Source: Deinococcus marmoris DSM 12784 (GTDB lineage Bacteria; Deinococcota; Deinococci; Deinococcales; Deinococcaceae). Taken from it: a stretch of DNA of 56,583 nucleotides. The notes beneath the pieces were generated by a model that saw nothing but the letters and a program-made list of their open reading frames with translations, was not told the origin of the DNA and did no database searches. Made by a program: the position numbers and the translations under genes. Position 1 is the first letter of the stretch, and every line of letters starts with the position of its first letter. Below are positions 13,438 through 23,779 of this stretch, one piece after another. Where the stretch lies: contig NZ_JNIV01000016.1 in assembly GCF_000701405.1 (NCBI RefSeq), positions 1 through 56,583 of the forward strand, written 5' to 3'.

Positions 13438-14142
13438 CTACCCGTAAACTGGAATCTGATCGGTAAAACGCCCGTCCAGCAGGTGCAGCGCCCGGTCCGC
13501 GTACCCGGCCAGACGTTCGTCGTGGGTGACCAGCAGCACGCCTGCACCTTCCTCACGGGCCAGGGCCACCAGCAGGGCGGCCACCGTGGTGGCGTTGGCG
13601 CGGTCCAGACTGCCCGTCGGCTCGTCAGCCAGCACCACTGCTGGGCCAGAAGCCAGCGCGCGGGCCACCGCAACCCGCTGACGCTCGCCGCCGCTGAGAA
13701 CCTCGGGCATACTCTTTTCGCGCCCGGACAGCCCGACGCGGGCCAGCAGGGCGCGGGCGCGGGCCGTGTCGCCCTGCCCGGCCAGACGGCAGGGAATCAT
13801 CACGTTGTCCAGCACGTTCAGGTCTTCGAGCAGGTAATGGTGCTGGAAGACCAGACCCACCCGCCCGGCCCGCCGCTGCGCCCGCGCCTGGGTGTCCAGG
13901 GTGTCGGCCCTTTCCCCGGCCCACCAGACCTCGCCGGAATCCGGCACATCCAGCCCGCCCAGCAGGTGCAGCAGCGTACTCTTGCCGCTGCCCGATGGCC
14001 CGGTCACGGCCACCACCTCCCCTGCCTGCACACGCAGGGAAACGCCGTGCAGCACAGTCAGCTCGCCAAAACTCTGGCGAACCTCGCGGGCTTCCAGAGC
14101 TGGAATAGTTGGAGAAGAGGCGGGGACGGTCACGCGGCGCAT
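13438..14142 (-). CDS. ABC transporter ATP-binding protein (LolD/MacB type)
   Basis: A 234-residue ABC ATPase. GPSGSGKST (48-56) is Walker A, LSGGERQR (149-156) the signature, VVLADEP (169-175) Walker B, followed by TGSLD; this combination is typical of the MacB/LolD/FtsE group that powers lipoprotein release or peptide export. No permease gene is adjacent, so its partner is elsewhere. Two starts are possible: the ATG at 14142, or the GTG at 14133, which lies 7 nt after TAAGAT and would give a leaderless 231-residue protein. The ATG is kept because AGGA also precedes it. Confidence 0.88.
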   Translation of the reverse strand: MRRVTVPASSPTIPALEAREVRQSFGELTVLHGVSLRVQAGEVVAVTGPSGSGKSTLLHLLGGLDVPDSGEVWWAGERADTLDTQARAQRRAGRVGLVFQHHYLLEDLNVLDNVMIPCRLAGQGDTARARALLARVGLSGREKSMPEVLSGGERQRVAVARALASGPAVVLADEPTGSLDRANATTVAALLVALAREEGAGVLLVTHDERLAGYADRALHLLDGRFTDQIPVYG

Positions 14143-14160
14143 CTTATCCTGACCGTTCCT

Positions 14161-14200
14161 GTGCCCAGTCCCACTCTGCTGTGCCTAGTTCCACTCTGCC
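14161..14200. repeat. Tandem 20-bp repeat in the divergent promoter region
   Basis: Two adjacent 20-bp units (14161-14180 and 14181-14200) agree at 17 positions; each contains CCACTCTGC. They fill most of the space between the divergent ABC ATPase gene and upp and may bind a regulator of either. Confidence 0.6.
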
Positions 14201-14207
14201 GAGGCGA

Positions 14208-14213
14208 TATGCT
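14208..14213 (+). promoter_or_regulatory. -10-like hexamer before upp
   Basis: TATGCT followed by 6 nt and the upp ATG, without a Shine-Dalgarno sequence; the same arrangement is found at 16326 and, on the other strand, at 48367. Confidence 0.55.
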
Positions 14214-14219
14214 TTCCAC

Positions 14220-14843
14220 ATGGTCACCGTCGTCTCCCATCCCCTGATTCAACACAAGCTCTCGCTGATGCGCGACACCGGCACCGGGGTCAAGGAATTC
14301 CGCGAACTAGCCGCCGAAATCAGCATGTTGCTGGCCTACGAGGCCATGCGCGATCTGGAACTGGCCCCCCAGACCCTGACCACACCGCTGGAAACGGGTC
14401 AGTTCCCGATGCTGAGCGGCAAGAAGCTGGCGCTGGTGGCCATTCTGCGCGCCGGGCTGATCATGACCGACGCCATCGTGGCGCTGGTTCCGGCGGCCAA
14501 GGTGGGCCACCTGGGCATGTACCGCGATCCGCAGACCCTCAAGCCCGTGGCGTACTACAACAAACTGCCCGCTGACATCGCCGAGCGCCGGGTCTTTCTG
14601 ACCGATCCGATGCTGGCCACAGGCGGCAGTGCCAGCGCCGCCATCGACAGCCTCAAGGAAGCCGGGGCGCAGAGCATCAAGCTGATGTGCATCCTGTCGG
14701 CCCCCGAGGGCATTGCCGTGATCGAGCGCGATCACCCGGATGTGGAGATCGTGACCGCCGCTGTCGATTCGCACCTGAACGACCACGGCTACATCGTGCC
14801 GGGGCTGGGGGATGCAGGGGACCGGATCTACGGCACCAAGTAG
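14220..14843 (+). CDS. upp: Uracil phosphoribosyltransferase
   Basis: Pyrimidine salvage: uracil plus PRPP gives UMP. The 207-residue length is standard. [13 protein letters not shown] at the N-terminus, ILRAGLIM in the middle and the PRPP loop DPMLATGGS are the family signatures, and the C-terminus ends with [13 protein letters not shown]. The open frame extends upstream to 14109, but the conserved protein begins at the ATG at 14220, which lies 6 nt behind a TATGCT hexamer. Confidence 0.97.
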   Translation: MVTVVSHPLIQHKLSLMRDTGTGVKEFRELAAEISMLLAYEAMRDLELAPQTLTTPLETGQFPMLSGKKLALVAILRAGLIMTDAIVALVPAAKVGHLGMYRDPQTLKPVAYYNKLPADIAERRVFLTDPMLATGGSASAAIDSLKEAGAQSIKLMCILSAPEGIAVIERDHPDVEIVTAAVDSHLNDHGYIVPGLGDAGDRIYGTK

Positions 14844-14904
14844 GCCGTCTCCACCTTTCGGCTAACCCCCTGGCACGGCGAAACCCTTAGACTCGGGGCA
14901 CTTT

Positions 14905-16044
<1,140 letters not shown>

Positions 16045-16051
16045 AGTAGTT

Positions 16052-16076
16052 GTCATAAAAAGACCATTGTTATGAC
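16052..16076. repeat. Inverted repeat after the WecA-like gene
   Basis: GTCATAA (16052-16058) and TTATGAC (16070-16076) form perfect 7-bp arms around an 11-nt spacer, 8 bp after the stop codon. A second short stem, AGTGA/TCACT, followed by TTTT, lies just downstream. Either could end transcription. The remaining 260 bp up to the nitroreductase start show no gene. Confidence 0.4.
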
Positions 16077-16325
16077 CGAGTGAAACGAGTCACTTTTATC
16101 GATCAGGACGCAGAATGAAGTCACAGGAAGTCTCTCGTTCCGGTGACGTAATTCGGAGAACTGCACTGGGCGTTATTTTCCACAGCAACCCGATATCGGC
16201 GTGGCAATGCAGGCAACGGAAGAGGAGCATTTCAATTTCCAGAGAAGTGCAGAGTGGAAAGAAGAAGCTGATCCGGGCACCAGCGGGCTGTAGGAATTGC
16301 TTTTCTTCGCCGCCCGCGTGACCGC

Positions 16326-16331
16326 TATGCT
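16326..16331 (+). promoter_or_regulatory. -10-like hexamer before the nitroreductase gene
   Basis: TATGCT then 7 nt then ATG at 16339, no ribosome-binding site. It decides the start: the in-frame ATG at 16327 lies inside the hexamer. Confidence 0.55.
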
Positions 16332-16338
16332 GCTCCCC

Positions 16339-17136
16339 ATGCCCGCAACCCTGTCCACCCAGAGTGCCTCAGAAGTCACCGCGTTCTACGATGCCCACCG
16401 CACCGTCCGCCAGTACGTGACCGCTCCCGACGGCTCCCCGCTGCCGCTGCCCGCAGACCACCTGGAAGCCATCCTGCACGCCGCCCAGCGTGCGCCCACC
16501 GACGCCACCGCGCAACTGTATTCCCTCGTGCGCCTCACCCGCCCGGAGGTCCGCGCCCAGATGGTCACCCTGACCACCAACGCGCACATTGCCACCGCTT
16601 CTGAAGCGTTCGTGGTCTGCGCCGACGTGCGGCGGGTGGCGCGGGTGCTGGAGGTGACCGGGCAGACGCCGGGGCACTGGCCCGCCATCGCAGTGCATTT
16701 CGGCATCGGGGACGCGGTCATGGCCGGAACCAACCTGCTGACCGCCGCCGAGATGCTGGGCTACCAGGGCTGCTGGATCGGCGGCGTCATGAACGGACTG
16801 GACGGCATTATCGATCTGCTGGAGCTGCCGCCCGGCGTGCTGCCCTTCGCCGCGCTGACCATCGGCCAGTCCGCCGAGGACACGCCCCGCCGTCCCCGCG
16901 TGCCGCGCCCGCTGGTGATCCATACCGACACCTACCACGCGGGCACCGACGAGGACATCCGCGACGCTGTGGACGTCATGAATCCCATCGCGTCCAGAAA
17001 CGGTCAGCCCGGCGACTGGGCCAGACTCATGGGGGCCTATTTTGCCGTGGGCGGCGGCATGGAGGGCCGTGAACCCCGGCTGGTGGCGGCCCTCAAACGC
17101 CAGGGCATGTGGTCTGGTGAGGCTTCTCTGGATTGA
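16339..17136 (+). CDS. Nitroreductase family protein (NfsA/FRP-like)
   Basis: FMN-dependent oxidoreductase of about 265 residues. HRTVRQY near residue 15-25 is the FMN-phosphate-binding start of the family, AQRAPTDATAQLYSL follows the usual pattern of a Ser/Thr-rich FMN loop, and the late segment SRNGQPGDWARLM resembles the C-terminal arm of NfsA/FRP-type enzymes. These use NAD(P)H to reduce nitroaromatics or flavins; the natural substrate is unknown. The start at 16339 is supported by the leaderless promoter pattern. Confidence 0.85.
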   Translation: MPATLSTQSASEVTAFYDAHRTVRQYVTAPDGSPLPLPADHLEAILHAAQRAPTDATAQLYSLVRLTRPEVRAQMVTLTTNAHIATASEAFVVCADVRRVARVLEVTGQTPGHWPAIAVHFGIGDAVMAGTNLLTAAEMLGYQGCWIGGVMNGLDGIIDLLELPPGVLPFAALTIGQSAEDTPRRPRVPRPLVIHTDTYHAGTDEDIRDAVDVMNPIASRNGQPGDWARLMGAYFAVGGGMEGREPRLVAALKRQGMWSGEASLD

Positions 17137-17296
17137 CGGAAGAGGCGGGGCGCGTCGTCCGGTGAAGGCGGCATGTCACTTTTTGTGCGGTGCCAATCCG
17201 AAAGGAGCAGCATCTCGCCGCCGATTTGATGCGAAATGACCGCCCCGGTACAGCCGGAATGCGAGGCCCACACCCCTCCCTCTGTCCTTTCCGGCC

Positions 17297-17302
17297 TATC
17301 AT
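17297..17302 (+). promoter_or_regulatory. -10-like hexamer before the TPR gene
   Basis: TATCAT then 8 nt then ATG at 17311; no ribosome-binding site. It argues against the upstream in-frame ATG at 17236. Confidence 0.45.
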
Positions 17303-17310
17303 CGGCACAG

Positions 17311-18159
17311 ATGTCTGATCCCGTCCAGTCCGCCAGCAAACCTCCTGTTCAGCCCACTGCCGATCCCGCCGCCCTGCCCGATCTGGGTGACGTGATCCGC
17401 GCTGGGGAGTGGCGGCGGGCGTTGGCCGTCTCGCGCATCAAACAGGCAGAACCCGAGATTCAGGAGGCGCTGGAGGCGGTCTTCCGCTTTCAGGAAACGG
17501 TGCGGGCGCGGCGCTATCCCTCGGCGCGGCGGGCGCTGGCCGATTACCGCGAGGCGCTGGCCGGGAAAGCCGACGCCGCCGAGCTGAGCGTGCTGCGCCG
17601 TGCCGCCGATCCAGACGCGCTGGGTGCGGCGCTGGACGCCCTGAGTGCCCATCTCAAGGAGCCGGACCCGCAGGTGCTGGCCGCCGGGCTGGCCCCTGCG
17701 CTGGCCCAGCCGCTGACCCGCGCCGAGGCGCTGAACATTCAGGGCGTGCTGCTGGCCTTGCAGGAGGAAAGCGCCGGGGCCAGAACCCACTTTGAGGAGG
17801 CGCTGGAGGCCGACGCCGGGCATTACCGCGCGCTGACTAATCTGGGCAATCTGGATATCGAGAACGGCGATTATGCCGGGGCCGAGGTCAAATACCGTGA
17901 GGTGATCCGCCTGAATCCTGACTACGACGGCGGCTGGCACAACCTGGGTGTGGCGCTGCGCCGACAGGGCAAGATGGCCGAGGCGGTGCGCTCGATCCGG
18001 CGCGGCCAGCGGCTGGGCATGAAGCGCTCCAAGGAGGACACCGACGCCGAGGTCAAGGCGCAGTTCGCGGGCAATCCGCTGTTCAAGGGCCTGCGCTGGG
18101 TGCTGATCGCTGTGGTGATCCTAGTGCTGTTCCTGGCCCTGCGCGGTGCGGTGACGTAG
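17311..18159 (+). CDS. TPR-repeat protein with C-terminal membrane anchor
   Basis: A 282-residue protein. Residues 35-150 are helical and Ala/Arg-rich; about 150-235 hold tetratricopeptide repeats (ALNIQGVLLALQEE, ALTNLGNLDIENGDYAGAEV, GWHNLGVALRRQGKMAEAV). The last 22 residues (WVLIAVVILVLFLALRG) form a single membrane helix, so it is probably a tail-anchored scaffold facing the cytoplasm. An N-terminal extension to 17236 is possible but would cover the promoter-like hexamer. Partner and role are unknown. Confidence 0.82.
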   Translation: MSDPVQSASKPPVQPTADPAALPDLGDVIRAGEWRRALAVSRIKQAEPEIQEALEAVFRFQETVRARRYPSARRALADYREALAGKADAAELSVLRRAADPDALGAALDALSAHLKEPDPQVLAAGLAPALAQPLTRAEALNIQGVLLALQEESAGARTHFEEALEADAGHYRALTNLGNLDIENGDYAGAEVKYREVIRLNPDYDGGWHNLGVALRRQGKMAEAVRSIRRGQRLGMKRSKEDTDAEVKAQFAGNPLFKGLRWVLIAVVILVLFLALRGAVT

Positions 18160-18233
18160 AGAACTTCCCCATGTCAATGGGCACAGGCGCTGTCTTCTGA
18201 TGAATCTCTAGAACAGTGACGGGGCGAGTGCGC

Positions 18234-18239
18234 TATAAG
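18234..18239 (+). promoter_or_regulatory. -10-like hexamer before nnrDE
   Basis: TATAAG then 5 nt then ATG at 18245, without a ribosome-binding site. Confidence 0.45.
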
Positions 18240-18244
18240 CGGGC

Positions 18245-19711
18245 ATGAGCGAATTTATCCTGAGTCCAGAGGGCGCGCGGCGGGTGGATGCCCGCCTGGA
18301 GCGTGCCGGGCTGCTGGATCTGGCGATGGAGGAGGCCGGGCGAGCGGTGGCCGACGCCTTGCAAGCCTCCTTTCCAGACGGTCCGGTGCTGCTTCTGGCC
18401 GGGGGCGGGGCCAATGGGGGAGACGCCCTGGTGGCCGCCCGTCATCTGCTGGCGCTGGGCCGGACGGTGCGTGTGCTGGCCCAGCCCAGTAAGCATCCCC
18501 TGACCCGTCTGAACCGCCGACGCCTGCGGGCCGTGGGCGGCGAGGTCCAGCCCCTGAATCCGGCCTCACTGCGCCGCGCCTCCGTAGTCTCCGGGGTGCT
18601 GGTGGACGGCCTGCTGGGAACGGGATTTGTGCCGCCGTTGCGCCCGGCTCTGGCAGAGCTGATTGAAGCGCTGAACGCTGCCCATGACGCGGGTTTGCCA
18701 GTCTTGTCCATCGATCTCCCCAGTGGCCTGGACGCCTCCTGTGCGGACGCGGCAGGCCTGAGCGTGCGCGCCGACATGACGGTGACATTCATGGGATTCA
18801 AGACGGCCTCGCTGTTTGGCGAGGCAGCCACGCGCTCAGGCCGGGTCACGCTGGCCCCGCTGCGGGTGCCGCGCGACTGGGTGCGTGAGGAAGCCCTTGG
18901 CAGTCGCCCTGATGATCTGGACGTGGCCACGCTGCTGCCCGTGCGAACGGCGGGCGCACATAAGGGGACGGCGGGGCGGGTCTGGATCGTGGGCGGCCAC
19001 CTCGGCACGGTGGGGGCGGCGGCGCTGGCCGGGCTGGGTGCGCTGCGGGCCGGGGCGGGACTGGTCACGGTGCATTCGCTGGCCGATGTGCCGCTGGTTA
19101 CCCCTGAACTGATGGTCAGGCAACACACGAACTGGGATCAAGCCCTGCCCGAACTGCGCGACTCTGGCCTGCCCGATGCTGTGGCGCTGGGCATGGGCCT
19201 GGGGCCGCAGGCCGTGCAGGTGGCCCGCGAGGTGCTGGCCTGGGGCATCCCCACCGTGCTGGACGCCGACGCCCTGCATCCCGAACTGGCAGGTCACGGC
19301 CACCCGCAATGTCTGTGGACCCCGCACCCCGGCGAGGCGGCGCGGCTGCTGGGGCTGGGCACTCCAGAGGTCACGCGCGATCCGCTGGCGGCGGCGCGGC
19401 GCTTGCAGGAATTGCTGGGCGGCACGGTGATTCTCAAGGGTGGTCCCAGCGTCGTCGCCTCAGCCCACGCCCTGAGCGTGTCGCGCGGCGGCCATCCCGG
19501 CATGGCCTCGGCGGGGATGGGAGACACGCTGGCGGGTGTTCTGGCGGCGCTGCTGGGCCAGGGTCTGAGCGCCGCCGACGCCGGGGTGGCCGGAGTCCGG
19601 CTGCACGCCCGCGCGGGTGAACGGGCCGCCAGAGTGCGTGGCTACGGTCTGATCGCCAGCGACGTCTCTGATGAGCTGGGGGCCGCGTGGCTGGACCTGA
19701 AGCAGTCGTAG
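18245..19711 (+). CDS. nnrD: Bifunctional NAD(P)H-hydrate epimerase / ADP-dependent dehydratase
   Basis: Repairs hydrated NADH and NADPH. The 488-residue protein fuses the YjeF N-terminal epimerase (about 1-205; GGGANGGD at 53-60 and IDLPSGLDA) to the ribokinase-like ADP-dependent dehydratase (about 215-488; HKGTAGRVWIVGG, TPHPGEAARLL, ILKGGPSVV and GMASAGMGDTLAGVLAALL). Both halves look complete. The fused form is common in bacteria, often named NnrD or Nnr. Metabolite repair suits an organism that faces oxidative damage, but that link is only inferred. Confidence 0.95.
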   Translation: MSEFILSPEGARRVDARLERAGLLDLAMEEAGRAVADALQASFPDGPVLLLAGGGANGGDALVAARHLLALGRTVRVLAQPSKHPLTRLNRRRLRAVGGEVQPLNPASLRRASVVSGVLVDGLLGTGFVPPLRPALAELIEALNAAHDAGLPVLSIDLPSGLDASCADAAGLSVRADMTVTFMGFKTASLFGEAATRSGRVTLAPLRVPRDWVREEALGSRPDDLDVATLLPVRTAGAHKGTAGRVWIVGGHLGTVGAAALAGLGALRAGAGLVTVHSLADVPLVTPELMVRQHTNWDQALPELRDSGLPDAVALGMGLGPQAVQVAREVLAWGIPTVLDADALHPELAGHGHPQCLWTPHPGEAARLLGLGTPEVTRDPLAAARRLQELLGGTVILKGGPSVVASAHALSVSRGGHPGMASAGMGDTLAGVLAALLGQGLSAADAGVAGVRLHARAGERAARVRGYGLIASDVSDELGAAWLDLKQS

Positions 19712-19789
19712 GAAGCACTTTGATGAAGCTTCCCCCAGGCTCCCAGGTGCGAGAGCCGTAAGAAAGACAGTGCTAACTTGTTCACATTG

Positions 19790-20533
19790 ATGCAGGGACT
19801 TCTCGAGGACCTACCACTGCTGGGCATTCTGGAACTGATCCACACCACGCGCCAGACGGGCGTGCTGGACGTCCAGGCCGAGGTGCCGTATACCGTGACC
19901 TTCGTTTCCGGCGAGATCATCTCGGGCGGCATCCTGGACTGGATGGGGCTGGACGCGCTGTACGCCAGCCCGCTACTGCCGGAAAGCGGCACCTTTGACT
20001 TCACGCACCGTCCGGTGGCGGGGCAGCCGCTGGGACCCTACGGCCACCTGACCACCGACTGGGCGCGTGTCAGCGACGAGTGGGAAAAGGTCTGCGAGGC
20101 CATCATCAGCCCCAGCCGCTGCTTTCAGGGCGACCTGTTTCCTTTCAGCGGCCAGAACGGCAGTTCGGTGCGCGGCGCGGCCCGCGAGCTGGATATTCCG
20201 GTGTTCCAGGCGGCGCAGATGGTGGTGGGCGCGCTGAAACAGGGACGGCTGTGGCCGCTGGACCGCTACGAGTGGTACCGGCTGCGGCTCCAGCCTGCCG
20301 GGCCGCGCGCCAAAGTTCATCCCGTGGCCCGCCACCTGAACGGCAAGCGCACGCTGGGAGAGGCCACCGGGGCGGGTCTGCCCCAGCACGACGTGCGCGA
20401 TTACCTGCTGAGCGAGTTGCGTCTGGGCCTGCGGTTTCCCGGCAGCGGCTGGGTGCTGCGCGATCTGGTCTGGGAGCAGAAATATGGGCAGGTCGCTGTA
20501 TCCGCTCCGGCCCAGCATCCCCTGCCGCGCTGA
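19790..20533 (+). CDS. DUF4388 domain protein
   Basis: A 247-residue protein whose first 70 residues (MQGLLEDLPLLGILELI, then TRQTGVLDV and VSGEIISGGI) match the DUF4388/PatA N-terminal domain found in bacterial signalling proteins, including many from Deinococcus. The rest, about 80-247, includes helical and winged-helix-like segments (VRGAARELDIPVFQAAQMVV) but no enzyme motif. TAACTT lies 10 nt before the ATG. The start at 19790 is chosen from domain homology; a TTG at 19778 is also in frame. Likely a regulatory adaptor; its input is unknown. Confidence 0.75.
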   Translation: MQGLLEDLPLLGILELIHTTRQTGVLDVQAEVPYTVTFVSGEIISGGILDWMGLDALYASPLLPESGTFDFTHRPVAGQPLGPYGHLTTDWARVSDEWEKVCEAIISPSRCFQGDLFPFSGQNGSSVRGAARELDIPVFQAAQMVVGALKQGRLWPLDRYEWYRLRLQPAGPRAKVHPVARHLNGKRTLGEATGAGLPQHDVRDYLLSELRLGLRFPGSGWVLRDLVWEQKYGQVAVSAPAQHPLPR

Positions 20534-20716
20534 ACAGATGCTTTTTCGCTGGCAAGGCGTGAGGGTTGCCACCTAAATCGTCATTGAAATCCAATTTGGA
20601 GCCTTTATCAAGTGGGTGGCGTGATGCGGAAGCATTTCCACGCAGCGAGCGAAACCTTCACGCTTTGATCGGGCTGATACTTCACTGCCTGTTATGCGCC
20701 ATTCCCAGAGAAAAAC

Positions 20717-22408
20717 TCAGGCCCCCGGCAGCCTGAGCAGGCCCTCCAGTGCGGCGTAGGCGTCTGGGCGGGCCAGGAAGACCAGTTCGTCGTCGGTGGT
20801 CAGGCGCATTTCCGGGTGGGGCAGCCGCACCGTGCCGTCGCGGACAAGACCCACCACCTCTACCCCGGGCGGTAGGCTCAGCAGTTTCAGGCGTGCGCCG
20901 CGCCAGCCTGGCGGCACCACCCGGCGGTACAGTTCGCGCTCACCAGAGGGCACAGAAGACAGATCGGGCAGTGCCTCGGCAGATGGCGTGGAAAGCCCGT
21001 CATACGGAACAGCGGGCGCGTCCTGGGCCGTTTCCGGGGAAGGGTCCACGGCGCGGCGCGGGATAAAGCGCACCGAGTCGGGCAACTGGGCCAGACCGCC
21101 GATCAGTCCCGGCCCACCCTGATGCACGCCGCTCTGTGCGCGGGAGGTCACCTGTCCTGGCACCAGCCCGCCCGTGCCGCTCAGGACGTGGGCCAGTCCG
21201 GCGGCCAGCAGCGCGCTGGGCAGCAGGGCCTCGCCGCCCCAGGCCACCGCCAGCAGCGTGGCCGCCAGCGGCACGTTCAGGGTCACGGTCAGGTAGGCCA
21301 CCAGCCCGATCAATGTGGACAGCGCCGGGTCCACGCCCAGCAGGCTGCCCAGCCCCGCGCCGATCAGCCCGCCCACCCCCACCGAGGGCAGCACGCCGCC
21401 GCCGAAAGCCAACCGTGCCCCCAGCGCCAGCAGCAGCCAGCGCCACGCGCCTGCCACGCCGCCGCCCGCACCCACAAAATCCGACACGCCCAGTTGCACC
21501 CAGCCGCTGCCGTCGCCCAGCACGGCGGGGGTGCCGTAAAAGGCGACAGCGGCAGTCAGCAGCCCGAACAGCCCGCCCAGCAGCGGGCGCAGTTTGCCAC
21601 TGGCCCAGCTTTCGGGAACGGCGCGCACGGCCAGCAAGGAGAGCCACCCGGCCAGCGTGGCGGCCAGCGCCACCCCCAGCAGCGCTGGAAGCTGGGCTGA
21701 AGACGGCACCCCCAGCATCGGCACGCTCAATAGCGGCGTGAAGCCAAAGGCCAGTCCGTACACCGCTGTTCCCGCCACGGCGGCCAGCACGCAGGGCATG
21801 ACCACCTCGAACTCGAACTCGAAGCGGCGGTACAGCACTTCGGCGATCAAGACGGCGGCAGCCAGTGGCGCATGCAGCACGGCCCCCAGCGCCGCCGCCG
21901 CCCCGGCCAGGGTCAGCGTGCGGACCTCCACGGCGTCCAGCCGCGTGAAGCGCCCCAGCAGCCGCGCGCCCAGTTGCCCGGTGATGGTAAAGGCCGAATC
22001 CCGGCCCACCAGCAGGCCCGTTCCGTAGGCCAGGACCGTGGCCAGCAGCGTGCGGAACTGGATCAGCGGCGCAGCCCACTGCCCGCGCGCGTGGTAACCG
22101 CGCACCAGTTGCCCCAGCGCGTCTCCCGCCGCCGCAGGCACCAGCCAGGCGTACAGCGCCCCCACCACCGGTAGCGCCAGCAGGCCCCACGGCAGCGCGT
22201 CGCCAAAAGCCATCAATAGGCCGCCCTCGCCGGGGGTGCCGGGCGGCGCGTACCCGATGACAAGCGCGCCCAAACGCAGCACCGCTTCCAGCAGCAAGCG
22301 CAGCAGAATGCTCAGGCCGCCCACCAGCGCACCCACCAGCACGCTGAGGACCACCACCCGCCCCGTTTCCAGACGGGTCAGCACGGCGCGGGGAAAGGGT
22401 GAACGCAT
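20717..22408 (-). CDS. ClC-family chloride channel/transporter with TrkA-C domain
   Basis: Membrane protein of 563 residues: a ClC core (about 15-420) with ten or more hydrophobic helices and a C-terminal TrkA-C/RCK-type ligand domain (about 480-563; PPGVEVVGLVRDG, TTDDELVFLARPDA). The GREGP motif that carries the gating glutamate reads GRDSA (135-139), the GSGIP segment is replaced (GDALG, 95-99), and the GGxFAP motif reads GGGVLPS (336-342). It is therefore an atypical ClC whose ion and mechanism (channel or exchanger) should not be assumed. TAGCAT lies 9 nt before the ATG on the minus strand. Confidence 0.85.
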   Translation of the reverse strand: MRSPFPRAVLTRLETGRVVVLSVLVGALVGGLSILLRLLLEAVLRLGALVIGYAPPGTPGEGGLLMAFGDALPWGLLALPVVGALYAWLVPAAAGDALGQLVRGYHARGQWAAPLIQFRTLLATVLAYGTGLLVGRDSAFTITGQLGARLLGRFTRLDAVEVRTLTLAGAAAALGAVLHAPLAAAVLIAEVLYRRFEFEFEVVMPCVLAAVAGTAVYGLAFGFTPLLSVPMLGVPSSAQLPALLGVALAATLAGWLSLLAVRAVPESWASGKLRPLLGGLFGLLTAAVAFYGTPAVLGDGSGWVQLGVSDFVGAGGGVAGAWRWLLLALGARLAFGGGVLPSVGVGGLIGAGLGSLLGVDPALSTLIGLVAYLTVTLNVPLAATLLAVAWGGEALLPSALLAAGLAHVLSGTGGLVPGQVTSRAQSGVHQGGPGLIGGLAQLPDSVRFIPRRAVDPSPETAQDAPAVPYDGLSTPSAEALPDLSSVPSGERELYRRVVPPGWRGARLKLLSLPPGVEVVGLVRDGTVRLPHPEMRLTTDDELVFLARPDAYAALEGLLRLPGA

Positions 22409-22619
22409 ACGTGGCCCATGCTAGAGCAAAGTGGCCGTGGGCGCTCCTGCTGGTGTTTTCCAGAGCGGTCACGGAGAGCCTCTCATTTTAGGATCGCCTA
22501 AAACTTCATGGTCTCTCAGGTTTGTGAAAGCGGCGCGTAAGCTGAAGCCAAGTTTTTCCGATGGGAGTGCGCGCGCCGTGCGTGACCTCCAGCTTCGGCT
22601 TGCAAGGAGCAACCCTGTT

Positions 22620-23243
22620 ATGGCTTACCAAGTTCCCCCCCTGCCCTACGCTTACGACGCCCTGGCCCCCCACATCGACACCCGCACCATGGAAATCCAC
22701 CACGACAAGCACCATCAGGCGTACGTGGACAACGCCAACAAGGCGCTGGAAGGCACCGAGTTCGCCGATATGCCCGTCGAGGAACTGATCACCAAACTGG
22801 ACAGCGTGCCCGCCGACAAGAAGACGGCGCTGCGCAACAATGCGGGCGGCCACGCCAACCACAGCCTGTTCTGGAGCGTGATGGGACCGCAGGGCAGCAC
22901 GCAACCCGACGGCGAACTGATGACCGCCATTGAGGGTGCCTTCGGTTCTTTTGAAGACTTCAAGAAGAAGTTTGAAGACGCCGCCAAGACCCGCTTCGGC
23001 AGTGGCTGGGCATGGCTGGTCGTGCAGGGCGGCAAGCTGGCCGTGGTCAGCACCGCCAACCAGGACAGCCCCCTGATGGGCGAGGCGATCTCCGGCACCA
23101 GCGGTACCCCGGTCCTGGGTGTGGACGTGTGGGAACACGCCTATTACCTCAACTACCAGAACAAGCGTCCCGACTACCTGGAAGCGTTCTGGAACGTCGT
23201 CAACTGGGATGAAGTCGCCAGGCGCTACGCCGCCGCGAAGTAA
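22620..23243 (+). CDS. sodA: Superoxide dismutase, Mn/Fe type
   Basis: Cytoplasmic superoxide dismutase of 207 residues. Metal ligands are His27 in MEIHHDKHH, His81 in NHSLFW, Asp169 and His173 in DVWEHAYYL. The residues [16 protein letters not shown] and the GG.AN segments match the manganese-preferring branch, as in Deinococcus SodA. AAGGAG about 9 nt before the ATG fixes the start; the open frame extends to 22431 without homology. A strong terminator follows at 23258. Confidence 0.96.
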   Translation: MAYQVPPLPYAYDALAPHIDTRTMEIHHDKHHQAYVDNANKALEGTEFADMPVEELITKLDSVPADKKTALRNNAGGHANHSLFWSVMGPQGSTQPDGELMTAIEGAFGSFEDFKKKFEDAAKTRFGSGWAWLVVQGGKLAVVSTANQDSPLMGEAISGTSGTPVLGVDVWEHAYYLNYQNKRPDYLEAFWNVVNWDEVARRYAAAK

Positions 23244-23257
23244 GCATCTTTCATTGA

Positions 23258-23293
23258 AAATGCCCCCTGGCCGACTCTGGCTGGGGGGCATTT
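23258..23293 (+). terminator. Terminator of sodA
   Basis: AAATGCCCCC (23258-23267) pairs with GGGGGCATTT (23284-23293), 14 bp after the stop codon. The stem itself ends in TTT. Confidence 0.8.
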
Positions 23294-23392
23294 CGTGATG
23301 ATGAGCTTCCGATCTACAACGGCGGTGGGGAGCATGGTCAGGGATGTGGAGGAGGCTCTCGTTCACTCTCCGAGCGCGCTGGTCCGAAGCCA

Positions 23393-23586
23393 TGCACTTT
23401 AGTGCAAGTCTTTCAGACATGCGCCGTCACAGCACACCGAAAGGCTGAACGGTAAGGAGAAAAACGGTGGCGTCTCAGCAGCAAATTGAGCCAATTGAGT
23501 GCCGCCCCGGAAGGTCAACCACTGTGGCGTTGACGGCGACTTTCAGTCGCTCCCAAACCCCTGCACTTTCAGTGCAGGGTCGTTTA
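23393..23586. other. Gene-free stretch with three look-alike hairpins; possible small RNA
   Basis: The 586 bp between sodA and the NADH dehydrogenase gene hold no credible ORF. Three palindromes with a shared core are seen: TGCACT-TT-AGTGCA (23393-23406), GCGACT-TTC-AGTCGC (23536-23550) and CCCTGCACT-TTC-AGTGCAGGG (23559-23579). The last is followed by TCGTTTAG and could end a plus-strand small RNA. No known RNA family was recognised. Confidence 0.35.
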
Positions 23587-23779
23587 GTAAAAGCCGAAGA
23601 TCGGCGTCAGCACGCATAAGAGTCAGTTGGCAGCCAGTTCCATGCCAACGGAACTGAATCTCCAGACTGCCCGCAGATTTCCCCCTGTCTGTGCGAATGC
23701 ATGAGGCGGCGCGGGTGGATGTGCGAGCCGCCGCCGACACCTGGGGCTTTCCGTGGTTGGAAGATAGGCGCATCTGACC

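Noticed and set aside
23393..23586. Possible cobalamin or other known riboswitch downstream of sodA
   Set aside because: No conserved core of a known riboswitch was found, and no gene follows on the plus strand.
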